Shown here: one piece after another, positions 15,131-24,203 of the stretch
Layout of the letters: every line of letters begins with the position of its first letter
How positions within the stretch are numbered: position 1 is the stretch's first letter
From: VXYL01 sp965243175
Lineage (GTDB): Bacteria > Pseudomonadota > Gammaproteobacteria > Pseudomonadales > Azotimanducaceae
Direction of reading: 5' to 3'
Assembly: GCA_965243175.1 (NCBI GenBank)
Contig: OZ251532.1
Location: forward strand, 3,286,001-3,350,000
DNA: 64,000 nucleotides
The notes under the pieces: model-generated
Database searches by the model: none
Told to the model about the DNA's origin: nothing
Seen by the model: only the letters and a program-made list of their open reading frames with translations
Translations under genes and position numbers: made by a program

Positions 15131-17836
15131 ATGCCTCCCCAACCCGTGCTTTTGGCGGACTACCAGCCCTATCCGTTCGAGGTCGCCGAAACGCGCCTCG
15201 CGTTCGATATCCGCGACGGCGAAACCTCGGTGCGCTGCGAGATGGAGATTTCGCGCCGTGAAGCGAACGTGCCCTTGGTGCTGAACGGCGCCGATCTGGA
15301 GCTGGACGGCATCGCCATCGACGGCCGGCCCTTGGGCGGCAACGAGTACGCGGTGGAGGGCGAGACGCTCACCATCTTCGACGTGCCGGACGCCTGCCGC
15401 GTCCGCGTGGACACGCGCATCAAGCCGGAGGGGAACACCGCCCTCGAGGGCCTCTACAAGTCCGGCGCGATGTACTGCACCCAGTGCGAGGCCGAGGGGT
15501 TCCGCAAGATCGTCTACTACCCGGACCGCCCGGATGTGCTCTCACGCTTCACCACCACCATCACCGCCGATGCCGAGCGCTACCCGGTGCTGCTCTCCAA
15601 CGGCAATCCGCTGGCGGACGAAACCCGCGACGGACGGCGCACGGTGACTTGGCGCGACCCGTTCCCCAAGCCGAGCTACCTGTTCGCCCTGGTCTGCGGC
15701 GACTTGGCGGTGCGCGAGGACGTCTTCGTCACCTGCACCGGCCGCGAAGTGGCGCTGCGCATCTATTCCGAACCGCACAACATCGGCCAGTGCGCCTACG
15801 CGATGGACGTGCTCAAGCGCGCCATGCGCTGGGACGAAGAGCGCTTCGGGCGCGAATACGATCTCGACATCTTCATGATCGTCGCGGTCGAGAGCTTCAA
15901 CATGGGGGCGATGGAGAACAAGGGCCTCAACATCTTCAACACGTCCTGCGTGCTGGCTACGCCGAACACCGCCACCGACGCGGCCTATCAGCGCGTGGAA
16001 GCGGTGGTGGCGCACGAGTACTTCCACAACTGGTCCGGCAACCGCGTCACCTGCCGCGACTGGTTCCAGCTCAGCCTCAAGGAGGGCTTCACGGTCTACC
16101 GCGACGCCGAGTTCTCCTCCGACATGAACTCGCGCACCGTGAAGCGGGTCGAGGACGTGGAGTTCCTGCGCAGCGTCCAGTTCGCCGAGGACGGCGGCCT
16201 GCTCGCGCATCCCGTGCGCCCGGACAGCTACTTGGAAATCAACAACTTCTACACCACGACGGTGTACGAGAAGGGCGCCGAAGTGGTGCGGATGCTGGCC
16301 ACCATCCTGGGCCGCAATCGCTTCCGCGCTGGCGCGGACGCCTACTTCGCCGGCCACGACGGCAAGGCGGCGACCGTGGAGGATTTCGTGGCCGCGATGG
16401 AAGGCGCCGCCGAACTCGCGCTGCCGCAGTTCCGCCGCTGGTACGAGCAGGCTGGCACGCCGCTGCTGACGGTCGCCGAGATGCACAAGGACGACCGCTT
16501 GGAACTCGTCGTCGAGCAATCGTGCCCGCCAACGCCTGGGCAGCCCGCCAAGCAGCCGTTCCACATTCCGCTCGCGTTCGGGCTGGTCGGCGAAGGCGGC
16601 GACCTGCTTGGCGCACTTGGCGAGGCGCAGGGATCGGCGACGACGGTGGAAACGTCCGCGACCATCGAGAATCCAGATGCCGACGGCACACTCGTCGCCC
16701 ACCTCACCGAGCCGCGCACCGTGATCGCGCTGCACGGTGTGCCGGAAGACGCCGAGGTGAGCTTCCTGCGCGGCTTTTCCGCGCCGGTGCGCGTTCGCTA
16801 TCCGCGTCCAGCAAGCGTGCTGCGTCGCTTGGCGCTGATGGACGGCGACGGCTTCGCGCGCTGGGATGCCGCGCAGACCTTGATCGCGCAGAGTCTGCTG
16901 GCGGCGACCCAAGGGGAGGGTGCGGGCAAGGACGAGTCGGAGCAGGTCTTCGAGTTGTTCGAGGCGCTTGCGAACGCGGCCCTCACGGCGCCCGACGACG
17001 GCGAGGCCAAGGCTCTCTTGGCGGCGATGCTCGCGCTGCCGCGCGAAACGTGGCTGCTCGACGCCGCCCCCGGCACGGACATTCTCGCCATTGCCGACGC
17101 CCGCGACGCGCTGGCGGATCGCCTCGCCGGGGCTTGCGATTGGCTGCGCTTAGCGGATGCCAACCGAACGCCGGGACCGTATCGGCCAACCGCGCCGGAC
17201 ATCGCCCGCCGCCAACTCAAGCACCGGGCCCTCTCCTACGCCATGCGCAAGCTCGATGGCGAAGATCCGCAACGCGCTGCGCAGATGCTCTCGGACACCC
17301 TGCGCGATGCCGACAATCTCACCGACCGACTGGCGGCGCTGGAAGGCATCTTGAGCCTCCGCTCCCTCGACGAGGCCGCCAAGCAGGCCGCCTTGGCGGC
17401 GTTCTACGAGCAATGGGGAGCGGATGCGCTGGTGGCCGACGCCTGGTTCGCGGCGCAAGCGCGCAATTCGTTGCCGGGTACGTTGGCGCGCGTCCGCAAG
17501 CTCGAAACGCACAAGGCGTTCGACATCGCCAATCCGAACAAGGTGCGGGCGCTGCTGCTCACCTTCACCGCCAACGCCAGGCACTTCCACGCCGCCGATG
17601 GCGAGGGCTACCGCTGGACCGCCGAGCACGTGATCGCGCTGGACGAACTGAATCCGCAAGTCGCGTCGCGTCTCGCCAAGACGCTCGTCGACTGGCCGCG
17701 CTTCGACGCCGCCCGAGGCCACCGCATGAAAGACGCCTTGGAAACCATCGGCGCCCAAGCGCGCTCCAACGACGTGCGCGAGGTGGTGGAAAAGGGCTTG
17801 GCGACGCCGCCGCAGCTTGGCGGCGCCCAGACGTAG
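15131..17836 (+). CDS. pepN: Aminopeptidase N (M1 family)
   Basis: The 901-residue zinc metallopeptidase removes N-terminal residues from peptides in the cytoplasm. The exopeptidase motif GAMENKG is at about residues 259-265. The zinc site HEYFHNW is at 295-301, with the third ligand Glu about 20 residues later in SLKEGFTVYRD. Length and motif positions parallel E. coli PepN (870 residues; the same motifs near 261 and 297). The C-terminal helical ARM-like domain is intact to NDVREVVEKGL. The open frame upstream of ATG 15131, back to 13547, is a shadow of the minus-strand genes. pyrD follows after 39 bp. Confidence 0.97.
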   Translation: MPPQPVLLADYQPYPFEVAETRLAFDIRDGETSVRCEMEISRREANVPLVLNGADLELDGIAIDGRPLGGNEYAVEGETLTIFDVPDACRVRVDTRIKPEGNTALEGLYKSGAMYCTQCEAEGFRKIVYYPDRPDVLSRFTTTITADAERYPVLLSNGNPLADETRDGRRTVTWRDPFPKPSYLFALVCGDLAVREDVFVTCTGREVALRIYSEPHNIGQCAYAMDVLKRAMRWDEERFGREYDLDIFMIVAVESFNMGAMENKGLNIFNTSCVLATPNTATDAAYQRVEAVVAHEYFHNWSGNRVTCRDWFQLSLKEGFTVYRDAEFSSDMNSRTVKRVEDVEFLRSVQFAEDGGLLAHPVRPDSYLEINNFYTTTVYEKGAEVVRMLATILGRNRFRAGADAYFAGHDGKAATVEDFVAAMEGAAELALPQFRRWYEQAGTPLLTVAEMHKDDRLELVVEQSCPPTPGQPAKQPFHIPLAFGLVGEGGDLLGALGEAQGSATTVETSATIENPDADGTLVAHLTEPRTVIALHGVPEDAEVSFLRGFSAPVRVRYPRPASVLRRLALMDGDGFARWDAAQTLIAQSLLAATQGEGAGKDESEQVFELFEALANAALTAPDDGEAKALLAAMLALPRETWLLDAAPGTDILAIADARDALADRLAGACDWLRLADANRTPGPYRPTAPDIARRQLKHRALSYAMRKLDGEDPQRAAQMLSDTLRDADNLTDRLAALEGILSLRSLDEAAKQAALAAFYEQWGADALVADAWFAAQARNSLPGTLARVRKLETHKAFDIANPNKVRALLLTFTANARHFHAADGEGYRWTAEHVIALDELNPQVASRLAKTLVDWPRFDAARGHRMKDALETIGAQARSNDVREVVEKGLATPPQLGGAQT

Positions 17837-17875
17837 ACCGTCCTCGCCCGCCCCAAGGAGCCCCGGCGCCGCGCT

Positions 17876-18901
17876 GTGTACCGTCACCTGCGCCCGCTGC
17901 TCTTCGCCCTGCCGCCGGAGTTCGCTCACGGACTGGCGCTGAACGCCCTCAAGGCGTGGGGAAGATTCCCCGCCAAGCCACCCCCCGGCGAACCGGCCCA
18001 GGTCCTCGGCTTGCGCTTCGCCAACCGCGTCGGCATTGCCGCTGGGCTGGACAAGGACGCGGTGGCAGTCCCCGGCCTGGCGCGTCTCGGCTTCGGCTTC
18101 GTGGAAGTCGGCACCGTGACCCCGCGCCCGCAATCCGGCAACCCCAAGCCCCGCCTGTTCCGCCTCGCCGAAGATCGCGCCCTGGTCAACCGAATGGGCT
18201 TCAACAGCGCTGGCATGGCCGCGGTCGCCGCCAACCTCGAGCGCATCCGCCCCTGCGTGGACATCCCAATCGGCGTCAACATCGGCAAGAACCGCGACAC
18301 CCCCATCGCCGCCGCCACGGACGACTACTGCGCTTGCCTAGGCGCCCTGCACGACGTCGCGGACTACATGGTGGTCAACCTATCCTCCCCGAACACCCCG
18401 GGCCTGCGCTCCCTGCAAGCCCCCGCAGCCGCCCGCTCGCTCCTCGAAGAACTCGCCGCCGAGCGCAACCGCCTCGCCCGCGCCGCCAACGCCCCACCGA
18501 AGCCGCTCTTGGCGAAGGTCGCCCCCGACCTTGGAACGCAGGATTTGGAAGCGACCGCGAACGCCGTCTTGGAAGCGGGCGCGAACGGCCTGGTGGCCGT
18601 GAACACCACCGCCAACCGTCCGGATTCGCTGCGTTCACGCCACGCTGTCGAGTCCGGCGGACTATCCGGCAAACCACTCTTCGGCCCCGCTTTGGCCGCC
18701 GTCGAACGCTTGCGCTCCTGCATCGGCGACGCGCCAGCGCTAATCGCGGTCGGCGGCATCGACAGCGCCAACGATGCCCAGTCGATGCTCAACGCTGGTG
18801 CCGACTTGGTGCAGGTCTACACCGCGCTGGTCTACGAAGGGTCCGCGTTGGTGCGTTCCTTGGCGGGCGCTGGGAAGGGGCGTGCGCGACGCGAAGCATA
18901 G
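17876..18901 (+). CDS. pyrD: Dihydroorotate dehydrogenase (quinone), class 2
   Basis: The 341-residue membrane-associated flavoenzyme oxidises dihydroorotate to orotate in pyrimidine synthesis. Class 2 is shown by the N-terminal helix LRPLLFALPPEFAHGLALNA and by active-site motifs AAGLDKDA, GFVEVGTVTPRPQ.GNPKPR, NRMGFNS, NIGKNRDTP and VNLSSPNTPGLR (catalytic Ser). The FMN phosphate motif IAVGGIDSANDA is also present. The start is GTG 17876; AAGGAG lies upstream but rather far (15 nt). It lies between pepN and an aminotransferase, all on the plus strand. Confidence 0.96.
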   Translation: MYRHLRPLLFALPPEFAHGLALNALKAWGRFPAKPPPGEPAQVLGLRFANRVGIAAGLDKDAVAVPGLARLGFGFVEVGTVTPRPQSGNPKPRLFRLAEDRALVNRMGFNSAGMAAVAANLERIRPCVDIPIGVNIGKNRDTPIAAATDDYCACLGALHDVADYMVVNLSSPNTPGLRSLQAPAAARSLLEELAAERNRLARAANAPPKPLLAKVAPDLGTQDLEATANAVLEAGANGLVAVNTTANRPDSLRSRHAVESGGLSGKPLFGPALAAVERLRSCIGDAPALIAVGGIDSANDAQSMLNAGADLVQVYTALVYEGSALVRSLAGAGKGRARREA

Positions 18902-18966
18902 AGACTCGCGGCGTTGGTTGGCAGTCCATGCACCATGCCCTGTGCAAACAGCTACCATCCGCGCGC

Positions 18967-20160
18967 ATGAGCGTTGCAAGCATCAAGGAGCGGCATTGCG
19001 GCGTCGGCTACGCCGATCGTGTCGCTGGCATCGCCCCGTTCGAGGTGGTGCGGGTCTTCGAGCGCGCTCGGGAGCTCGAAGCGCAAGGGAGGCATGTCGT
19101 CCACTTCGAGGTCGGCGAGTCGGATTTCCCTTCCGCGCCGCCGATCGTTGCTGGCGCGGTGGCGGCGCTGGAAGCTGGCCACACCGGCTACACCGAGAGT
19201 CTGGGGCTGCCGTCGCTGCGCGAAGCGCTGGCTGCTCGCTACGCACCCCTTGAGGTCGGCGCCGAGCGCGTCGCGGTGGCCACCGGCGCGAGCGGAGCGC
19301 TGAACCTGCTGGCGCAGGTGCTGGTGAATCCGGGCGCCGAGGTGCTCGTGACGGATCCGGGCTATCCGTGCAACCGCGTCTTCGTCGAAGCGGCGGGCGG
19401 CGTGGCGCGGCCGTTGCGCCTCGATGCCAGCACCGGCTTCCAGCCGACCGCGCAGATGGTGCGCGAGGCTTGGGGGCCTCGCACCGCTGGCGTTCTGCTC
19501 GGCAGCCCCGCCAATCCCACCGGGGCCATTCTGGATGCGCGGGAACTTGCCGCCATCGGCGCGGTGGCAAGAGGGCGGGGCTTCGTGATCGTGGACGAGA
19601 TCTACCAAGGGCTGGTGTACGACGGCGGGGCGTCGCAGCAGTCGGCGCTGGCCGTGGACGACGGCTTCTTCGTGGTCAACAGCTTCTCCAAGTACTTCGG
19701 CATGACCGGCTGGCGTCTCGGCTGGCTGGTGGCGCCGGCGTGGGCGATGGACGGCATCGACCGGGCGGCGCAGAACCTCTATCTGGCGCCGCCCACCGTC
19801 TCCCAGCACGCCGGACTGGCGGCGCTTGGCGACGAGGCCATCGTCGTCCACGAGCAGCGGCGGCGCATCTTCGAGCGTCGCCGGGATCGGTTGCTGGCCG
19901 GCCTCGACGCGCTGCGTCTGACGGTCGCGCACCGGCCGCAGGGCGCGTTCTACGTCTACGTCGATGTCGCGGACACCGGGCTCGATTCGTCCACGTTCTG
20001 CGCCCGTCTGCTCGACGAACACGGCGTTGCCGCCACGCCCGGCAAGGACTTCGGCGACTACCGCGCCGAGCGCCACGTGCGTTTCGCCTTCACCATCGCC
20101 GAAGCGCAGATCGACATCGGCTTGGAACGCCTCGCCACCGCGCTCGACCACTGGCGGTAG
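18967..20160 (+). CDS. PLP-dependent aminotransferase, class I/II
   Basis: The 397-residue protein has the fold-type I aspartate aminotransferase layout: HFEVGESDFPSAPPIVAGAV near the N-terminus, TGYTESLGLPSLREALA, VTDPGYPCNRVF, GSPANPTGA, IVDEIYQGLVYDG, and the PLP Lys242 in VNSFSKYFGMTGWRLGWL. The C-terminal Arg for substrate carboxylate binding is in RHVRFAF. The substrate cannot be named; relatives act on aspartate, alanine or aromatic amino acids. The downstream kinase-like gene follows after 6 bp. Confidence 0.92.
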   Translation: MSVASIKERHCGVGYADRVAGIAPFEVVRVFERARELEAQGRHVVHFEVGESDFPSAPPIVAGAVAALEAGHTGYTESLGLPSLREALAARYAPLEVGAERVAVATGASGALNLLAQVLVNPGAEVLVTDPGYPCNRVFVEAAGGVARPLRLDASTGFQPTAQMVREAWGPRTAGVLLGSPANPTGAILDARELAAIGAVARGRGFVIVDEIYQGLVYDGGASQQSALAVDDGFFVVNSFSKYFGMTGWRLGWLVAPAWAMDGIDRAAQNLYLAPPTVSQHAGLAALGDEAIVVHEQRRRIFERRRDRLLAGLDALRLTVAHRPQGAFYVYVDVADTGLDSSTFCARLLDEHGVAATPGKDFGDYRAERHVRFAFTIAEAQIDIGLERLATALDHWR

Positions 20161-20166
20161 CGCCCC

Positions 20167-20862
20167 TTGCTCTCCGACCGGACGCCGCGCGCAGCCGGAC
20201 GCGCATCGTGTGTGCCGCCGCTGGTGGAACCCCATCTCGCCGCGCATGGCATCGGCGTGCGCGTCCACGTCATCGGCATGAGTTCGTCCGGCAAGTCGAC
20301 CCTCGCGGCGCGGCTGGCCAAGGCGTTGGACGCCGAGGTGGTCGATCTCGACGCCCTCAACTGGCTGCCGGACTGGGTGGGCCTCAACGAGACGGATCCG
20401 CAGGAACTGGAACGCCGCTTTCGCGCCGCCACCAGCGGCGAGCGCTGGGTGACCGCCGGCTCCTATCGAGCGACGTCCCAGCGCGCGTTCTGGCCGCGTC
20501 TCCATACCATCGTCTGGCTGGACTTGCCGGTTGCGCTGTGCATGTGGCGGATGCTGCGGCGCTCCTGGCAGCGTTGGCGCACTGGCGAACTGCTCTGGGG
20601 CACCAACCGCGAGCGCTTTTGGCCGCAGCTGATGGTGTGGCGGCAGCAGGATTCGCTGCTCTGGTGGATCGCCACCCAGCATCGCCGTCGACGCCGCGAC
20701 TACCTGCGGGCGATTGCCGACCCGCGCTGGTCGCACATTCGATTCGTGCGCCTCGTCTCCACGGCGGACGTGGAGGCGTTCGCCCGCGCCGTGGAAGCGG
20801 CAGCCTCGATTCGCGGCTGCGAGTCGTCGGGTGCGAGTCGTCGGCGAGACGAACTCAGTTGA
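20167..20862 (+). CDS. P-loop nucleotide kinase-like protein (adenylate kinase/FlaR-like)
   Basis: The frame opens at TTG 20167, but the fold begins at about residue 31, so GTG 20212 or GTG 20224 may be the true start. Walker A is VIGMSSSGKSTLAARLA. VVDLDALNWLPDW follows, with the acidic residue typical of small P-loop kinases. The middle is Trp- and Arg-rich (RSWQRWRTGELLWGTNRERF), as in the DNA topology modulation FlaR/AAA_18-like group that phosphorylates unknown acceptors. The substrate is unknown. Tight spacing after the aminotransferase suggests co-transcription. Confidence 0.72.
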   Translation: MLSDRTPRAAGRASCVPPLVEPHLAAHGIGVRVHVIGMSSSGKSTLAARLAKALDAEVVDLDALNWLPDWVGLNETDPQELERRFRAATSGERWVTAGSYRATSQRAFWPRLHTIVWLDLPVALCMWRMLRRSWQRWRTGELLWGTNRERFWPQLMVWRQQDSLLWWIATQHRRRRRDYLRAIADPRWSHIRFVRLVSTADVEAFARAVEAAASIRGCESSGASRRRDELS

Positions 20863-20970
20863 CGAACTCGGCGTTGGCGTTCGGGGCTCGTACAGACGAG
20901 ACCGGGTGTCCGTGAGTTGACCTATACTTGCCGTTGAAGCGCCGGCCACCCGGTGCGACGAGGTTTAACG

Positions 20971-21654
20971 ATGCATCCCTTGCGTTCCGACTCGCCGCTG
21001 ATCGTCTACATGGACTTCAAGAGTCCCTACGCCTACTTGGCGAAGGACCCCACGTGGCAGCTGGAGTCGGACTTCGGCATCGAGATCGACTGGCGCCCGC
21101 TCACGCTCAACATCCCCTCCTTCCTCGGCTCGGCGAAAGTGAACGACGCTGGCCGCGTGGTGGAGCAGAACCGCACGCCACGGCAATGGCAGGGGGTGCG
21201 CTACGCCTACATGGACGCCAAGCGCTATGCCCGCCTGAAGGACATCAAGGTCTACGGCCCCAAGAAGATCTGGGACTCGTCGCTGGCCGGCATCGGCATG
21301 CTGTGGACCCGCTCGGAGAAGGCGACGCTGCGCCGCTACATGGACATCGTCTACGAGCGCTTCTGGCGGCGCGAGCTGGACATCGAAGACGCGGCGTTGA
21401 TGGCCGCGGCGGTGGCGGAAGCAGGGGGCGACGGCGCCGGTTTCGCGGAGTACCTAGCTGGCGAGGGCCGCGCCGCCCACGACGCGCTGCAGGCCCAGCT
21501 GCACCCCAGCGGCGTCTTCGGCGTGCCCACCTACGTCGTCGCCGACGACATCTTCTTCGGGCGCGAACATCTGCCGATGGTGCGCTGGCTGCTCGGCGGG
21601 CGCGAAGGCCCGGCGCCCGACATCGCCTACGACCGCTTCGACCCAGTACCGTGA
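20971..21654 (+). CDS. HCCA isomerase/DsbA-type thioredoxin-fold protein
   Basis: The 227-residue protein (ATG 20971, GAGG at a 7-nt spacing) begins LIVYMDFKSPYAYLAKDPTW. SPYAYL replaces the CxxC of true DsbA, as in GST-kappa and 2-hydroxychromene-2-carboxylate isomerases that use glutathione. The cis-Pro loop GVFGVPTYVVADDIFFGREH and C-terminal MVRWLLGG match the family. A glutathione-dependent isomerase or transferase role is likely; the substrate is unknown. Its TGA overlaps the GTG of the following paralogue. TATACT at 20923-20928 upstream could be a -10 box. Confidence 0.82.
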   Translation: MHPLRSDSPLIVYMDFKSPYAYLAKDPTWQLESDFGIEIDWRPLTLNIPSFLGSAKVNDAGRVVEQNRTPRQWQGVRYAYMDAKRYARLKDIKVYGPKKIWDSSLAGIGMLWTRSEKATLRRYMDIVYERFWRRELDIEDAALMAAAVAEAGGDGAGFAEYLAGEGRAAHDALQAQLHPSGVFGVPTYVVADDIFFGREHLPMVRWLLGGREGPAPDIAYDRFDPVP

Positions 21655-22244
21655 TCGAGTTCGCCTTCGACTTCGCGAGTTCGGCGTCGCTGCTCGCGTT
21701 GAAGCCCACCCAGGCCCTCGCCGAGGAACTCGGCGTGGAAATCGTCTGGCGTCCCTTCCCCACCGACGCACCGCGGGCAGTTCCCCGGCAAAGCGCCGAG
21801 GAAAGCGTCGCCGAACGCCACGCCCGAGTCCGCGCCGAGTACCACGCCAAGGACTTCGCCCGCTACGCCAAGGTGCAGGGGATCGAAGTGCGCCGCGCCG
21901 CGACCGCCGCGGACACCACGCTGGCGAGCATCGCCTGCCTGCAAGCGCGGCAGCACGGTGTCGAAGGCGCGTTCGTCGCGCACGTGTTTCGAGAGTTCTG
22001 GGCTGGCCGGCTGAACATCGAAGAGCGCCAGGCCGTGACCGACGCGCTGGCCGAAGTCGGCGGCGGTGCGCTCGACGCGGAGCCGCTGCGAGCGGAATAC
22101 GACGCCGAAAGGCAGGCGCTCGCCGAACGCGGCGTCTACGCGGTGCCGACCTATCTGGTCGCCGAACAGCTGTTCACGGGCCGTCAGCACCTGCCCATGA
22201 TCCGCTGGCTGCTGAGCGGCGAAGAAGGGCCTGGGCCGCTATAG
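21651..22244 (+). CDS. Second HCCA isomerase/DsbA-type thioredoxin-fold protein
   Basis: The 197-residue protein begins at GTG 21651, inside a GTGA overlap with the preceding stop. It opens with IEFAFDFASSASLLALKPTQ, again lacking the CxxC pair. It has the cis-Pro loop GVYAVPTYLVAEQLFTGRQH and ends with LPMIRWLLSG, close to the ending of its neighbour. The two are tandem, diverged paralogues that probably act together, perhaps as a heterodimer (inference). The convergent gap to the hydrolase gene (22245-22329) contains nothing notable. Confidence 0.8.
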   Translation: MIEFAFDFASSASLLALKPTQALAEELGVEIVWRPFPTDAPRAVPRQSAEESVAERHARVRAEYHAKDFARYAKVQGIEVRRAATAADTTLASIACLQARQHGVEGAFVAHVFREFWAGRLNIEERQAVTDALAEVGGGALDAEPLRAEYDAERQALAERGVYAVPTYLVAEQLFTGRQHLPMIRWLLSGEEGPGPL

Positions 22245-22329
22245 CATCCTGGTAGCCCTGCGAGCGGTACCGCCTTTAACTTGGCGAGTCGAATTCGGAG
22301 GCGTCCGCAACGAAGAGTTCGCCCGGTCT

Positions 22330-23730
22330 TCAACCGTCGAGCGTTTGGAACTCGAACGGCACGGCGAGTCGTTCGACACCCGTTTCCCTGCCACGCAGAA
22401 AGTCCATCTGGGGCGCCGCGAGCACATCCGGCGTTTCGTGCGACGCGCCCTCCACGACGATGTGGCGGCTGTTGCGAAGGCCAGCCATCGCCGCCTGCGC
22501 GTTGCCGATTGGCGTCCGGCCGTCCAACGTGCCGCTGCACAACAGCGCTGGCGTGTCTGTTTCCACTGGCGCTCGAAACGCCTCGCCGAGGTCCGCCACG
22601 CCCAACGCGTCGCCCACGAACGGGAAGGGCAGGTTGAAGGCGTCGTCCAGAAGCGCATGGGGCCGCTGCGCCTCGATGGCTTCGAGCCGCTCCGCGCTGG
22701 CGCCCGATGCGCAATCCATCGCCAGCATCATCCCCGAGAGACCGTAGCCGTGGAGCCAGCGCTCGAAGCGAGCGAAGGGCGCCCCCGAACGGCGCGCGAG
22801 TTGCCGGGCGAGGGTCGGCAATTTGGCGATCTCGCGCCTGCTGCCGAGCGCCCGGCCAAGCAGAAGCTGGACCGCGAACTTGCCCATCGGCGCCTGCCGC
22901 CGTTGGCCAGAGGCGTCGCTCGCTTCGAGCAGCAGCGGTTCGGCGTCGTAGGCGTTGACCACCTCGCGCAGTTCCGCAAACAGATCCGGGCACTGGCCCT
23001 TGAGTTCGGGCGACTCGCGGGCCAGATCGGCGACATGGCGGAAGTGCCGATCCGTGTTCTCCGGCAGCTTGTGCGTGTCGTTCGGGCCTTCCACGATGCA
23101 CAGGATCGCCCGCTCCACGTGTTCGCCGTGGTACTTCAAGACCGCCAGCGCCAGGTGCGAGCCGTAGCTGGCGCCGTGCAGATTGATGCGTTCCACGCCG
23201 AGCGCCTGGCGCAGGGCGTCCACGTCGCGGGCGCTCTCGATGGTGTTGTAGGCGTTCAGGTCCACGCCGCGCTCGCGCCAATGCGCTGCCAGCCGACTGG
23301 CGTTCGCCCGGTGCGCCTGCAGGTAGCTCTCGCGGCTGGCCGGCGTCTCCCAGTCGAGCTCGACGCGGAACGGATTGTCCAGGCGCGGCAGCGCCGTGTG
23401 GCAGCCTCGCTGGTCGAACGTGACCACGTCGCAGATGGCCGAGATCTGCTCGACCCACTCGAACAGGCCGGTCTCGAAACTGCGAATGGCGGCGCCGCCG
23501 GGACCGCCGACGAGCACGACCAGCGGCGGCAAGCCGAGGTCGCGTTTCGCTGGCACGCGCACGTAGGAGAGCGCAATCGGCGGGCTTTCGGCCTCGGCGT
23601 GGTTCGAGGGCACGAGCAGCCGCCCGTATTCGGCGGCCAGAAGGCGCCCGCTGTCGCGGTGCCGCAAGTGGCCGGGCCAGGTCATGTGCCGCGGCAAGGC
23701 GTCGGGGCCTTGTTTCGTTTCGGGTGGCAT
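22330..23730 (-). CDS. Alpha/beta hydrolase, proline iminopeptidase-like (S33)
   Basis: The 466-residue protein has the alpha/beta hydrolase core of S33 peptidases. The oxyanion-hole segment is VVLVGGPGGAAI, then DVVTFDQRGCHTALP. The nucleophile elbow is HGASYGSHLAL with Ser188, the Asp region is LLCSGTLDGRTP, and the His is in VVEGASHETPD. The extended lid between core halves matches tripeptidyl or proline iminopeptidase relatives. No signal peptide is evident, so the enzyme is probably cytoplasmic. Actual substrate (peptide, ester or lactone) is not clear. The NIPSNAP gene is upstream on the same strand (58-bp gap). Confidence 0.85.
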   Translation of the reverse strand: MPPETKQGPDALPRHMTWPGHLRHRDSGRLLAAEYGRLLVPSNHAEAESPPIALSYVRVPAKRDLGLPPLVVLVGGPGGAAIRSFETGLFEWVEQISAICDVVTFDQRGCHTALPRLDNPFRVELDWETPASRESYLQAHRANASRLAAHWRERGVDLNAYNTIESARDVDALRQALGVERINLHGASYGSHLALAVLKYHGEHVERAILCIVEGPNDTHKLPENTDRHFRHVADLARESPELKGQCPDLFAELREVVNAYDAEPLLLEASDASGQRRQAPMGKFAVQLLLGRALGSRREIAKLPTLARQLARRSGAPFARFERWLHGYGLSGMMLAMDCASGASAERLEAIEAQRPHALLDDAFNLPFPFVGDALGVADLGEAFRAPVETDTPALLCSGTLDGRTPIGNAQAAMAGLRNSRHIVVEGASHETPDVLAAPQMDFLRGRETGVERLAVPFEFQTLDG

Positions 23731-23788
23731 CGTCGTCGAAGGCCCTTGGCGTTGAAGTTCCCGCGAATCCTGCGTTCGGACCGCGGCG

Positions 23789-24124
23789 CTACAGCGCTTC
23801 GGCGAACTTGGCTTCGGTGCGGTGGTAGTTCTCCTGGCCCGGATTGGCGGCCATGATCGTCCGCCACTCGTCGCTGCCGAAGACTTCGCCCATCACGCGG
23901 TGGCGGGTGTCGATGTCCTGCCAGCGAATGATCCAGGTGACGGTGGCCGACCCCAGCTCGTCGAGGGGCTTGCCGCCCACCTGCGCGGGTTCGTCGATGT
24001 TCGTCCAGAAGCCCACGAGGTCGAGGTGGGCGCGGATGTACGGCAGCGCCTTCTCCACCGCCCATTGCCGATAGGCCACCATCGCGGACGGTTCGTAGTG
24101 GTAGTTGCGGATTTCGTAGAACAT
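23789..24124 (-). CDS. NIPSNAP-family protein
   Basis: The 111-residue protein begins MFYEIRNYHYEPSAMVAYRQ, the typical NIPSNAP start (hydrophobic, E-R-Y/R..Y). It continues LVGFWTNIDEPAQVGG and TWIIRWQDIDTRHRVMGEVF, a single dimeric alpha/beta-barrel (ferredoxin-like) domain. Bacterial members are often encoded beside catabolic enzymes but have no settled biochemical role. It is divergent from the TauD-type dioxygenase across a 79-bp gap with a repeated palindromic site, suggesting joint regulation. Confidence 0.88.
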   Translation of the reverse strand: MFYEIRNYHYEPSAMVAYRQWAVEKALPYIRAHLDLVGFWTNIDEPAQVGGKPLDELGSATVTWIIRWQDIDTRHRVMGEVFGSDEWRTIMAANPGQENYHRTEAKFAEAL

Positions 24125-24150
24125 GGAAGTTCCTCAAGCGCGGCAAATTG

Positions 24151-24182
24151 GCGTACTGTACGCGAGCGCGTACTGTAAGCGA
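24151..24182. promoter_or_regulatory. Two tandem operator-like sites between divergent genes
   Basis: GCGTACTGTACGCGA (24151-24165) and GCGTACTGTAAGCGA (24168-24182) are direct copies, 17 bp apart and differing at one base. The first contains a perfect 13-nt palindrome, GCGTAC-T-GTACGC. They lie between the NIPSNAP and TauD start codons, where a repressor or activator of both genes would bind. Confidence 0.5.
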
Positions 24183-24203
24183 GTTGGCAGCGGTTGGTGA
24201 ACG

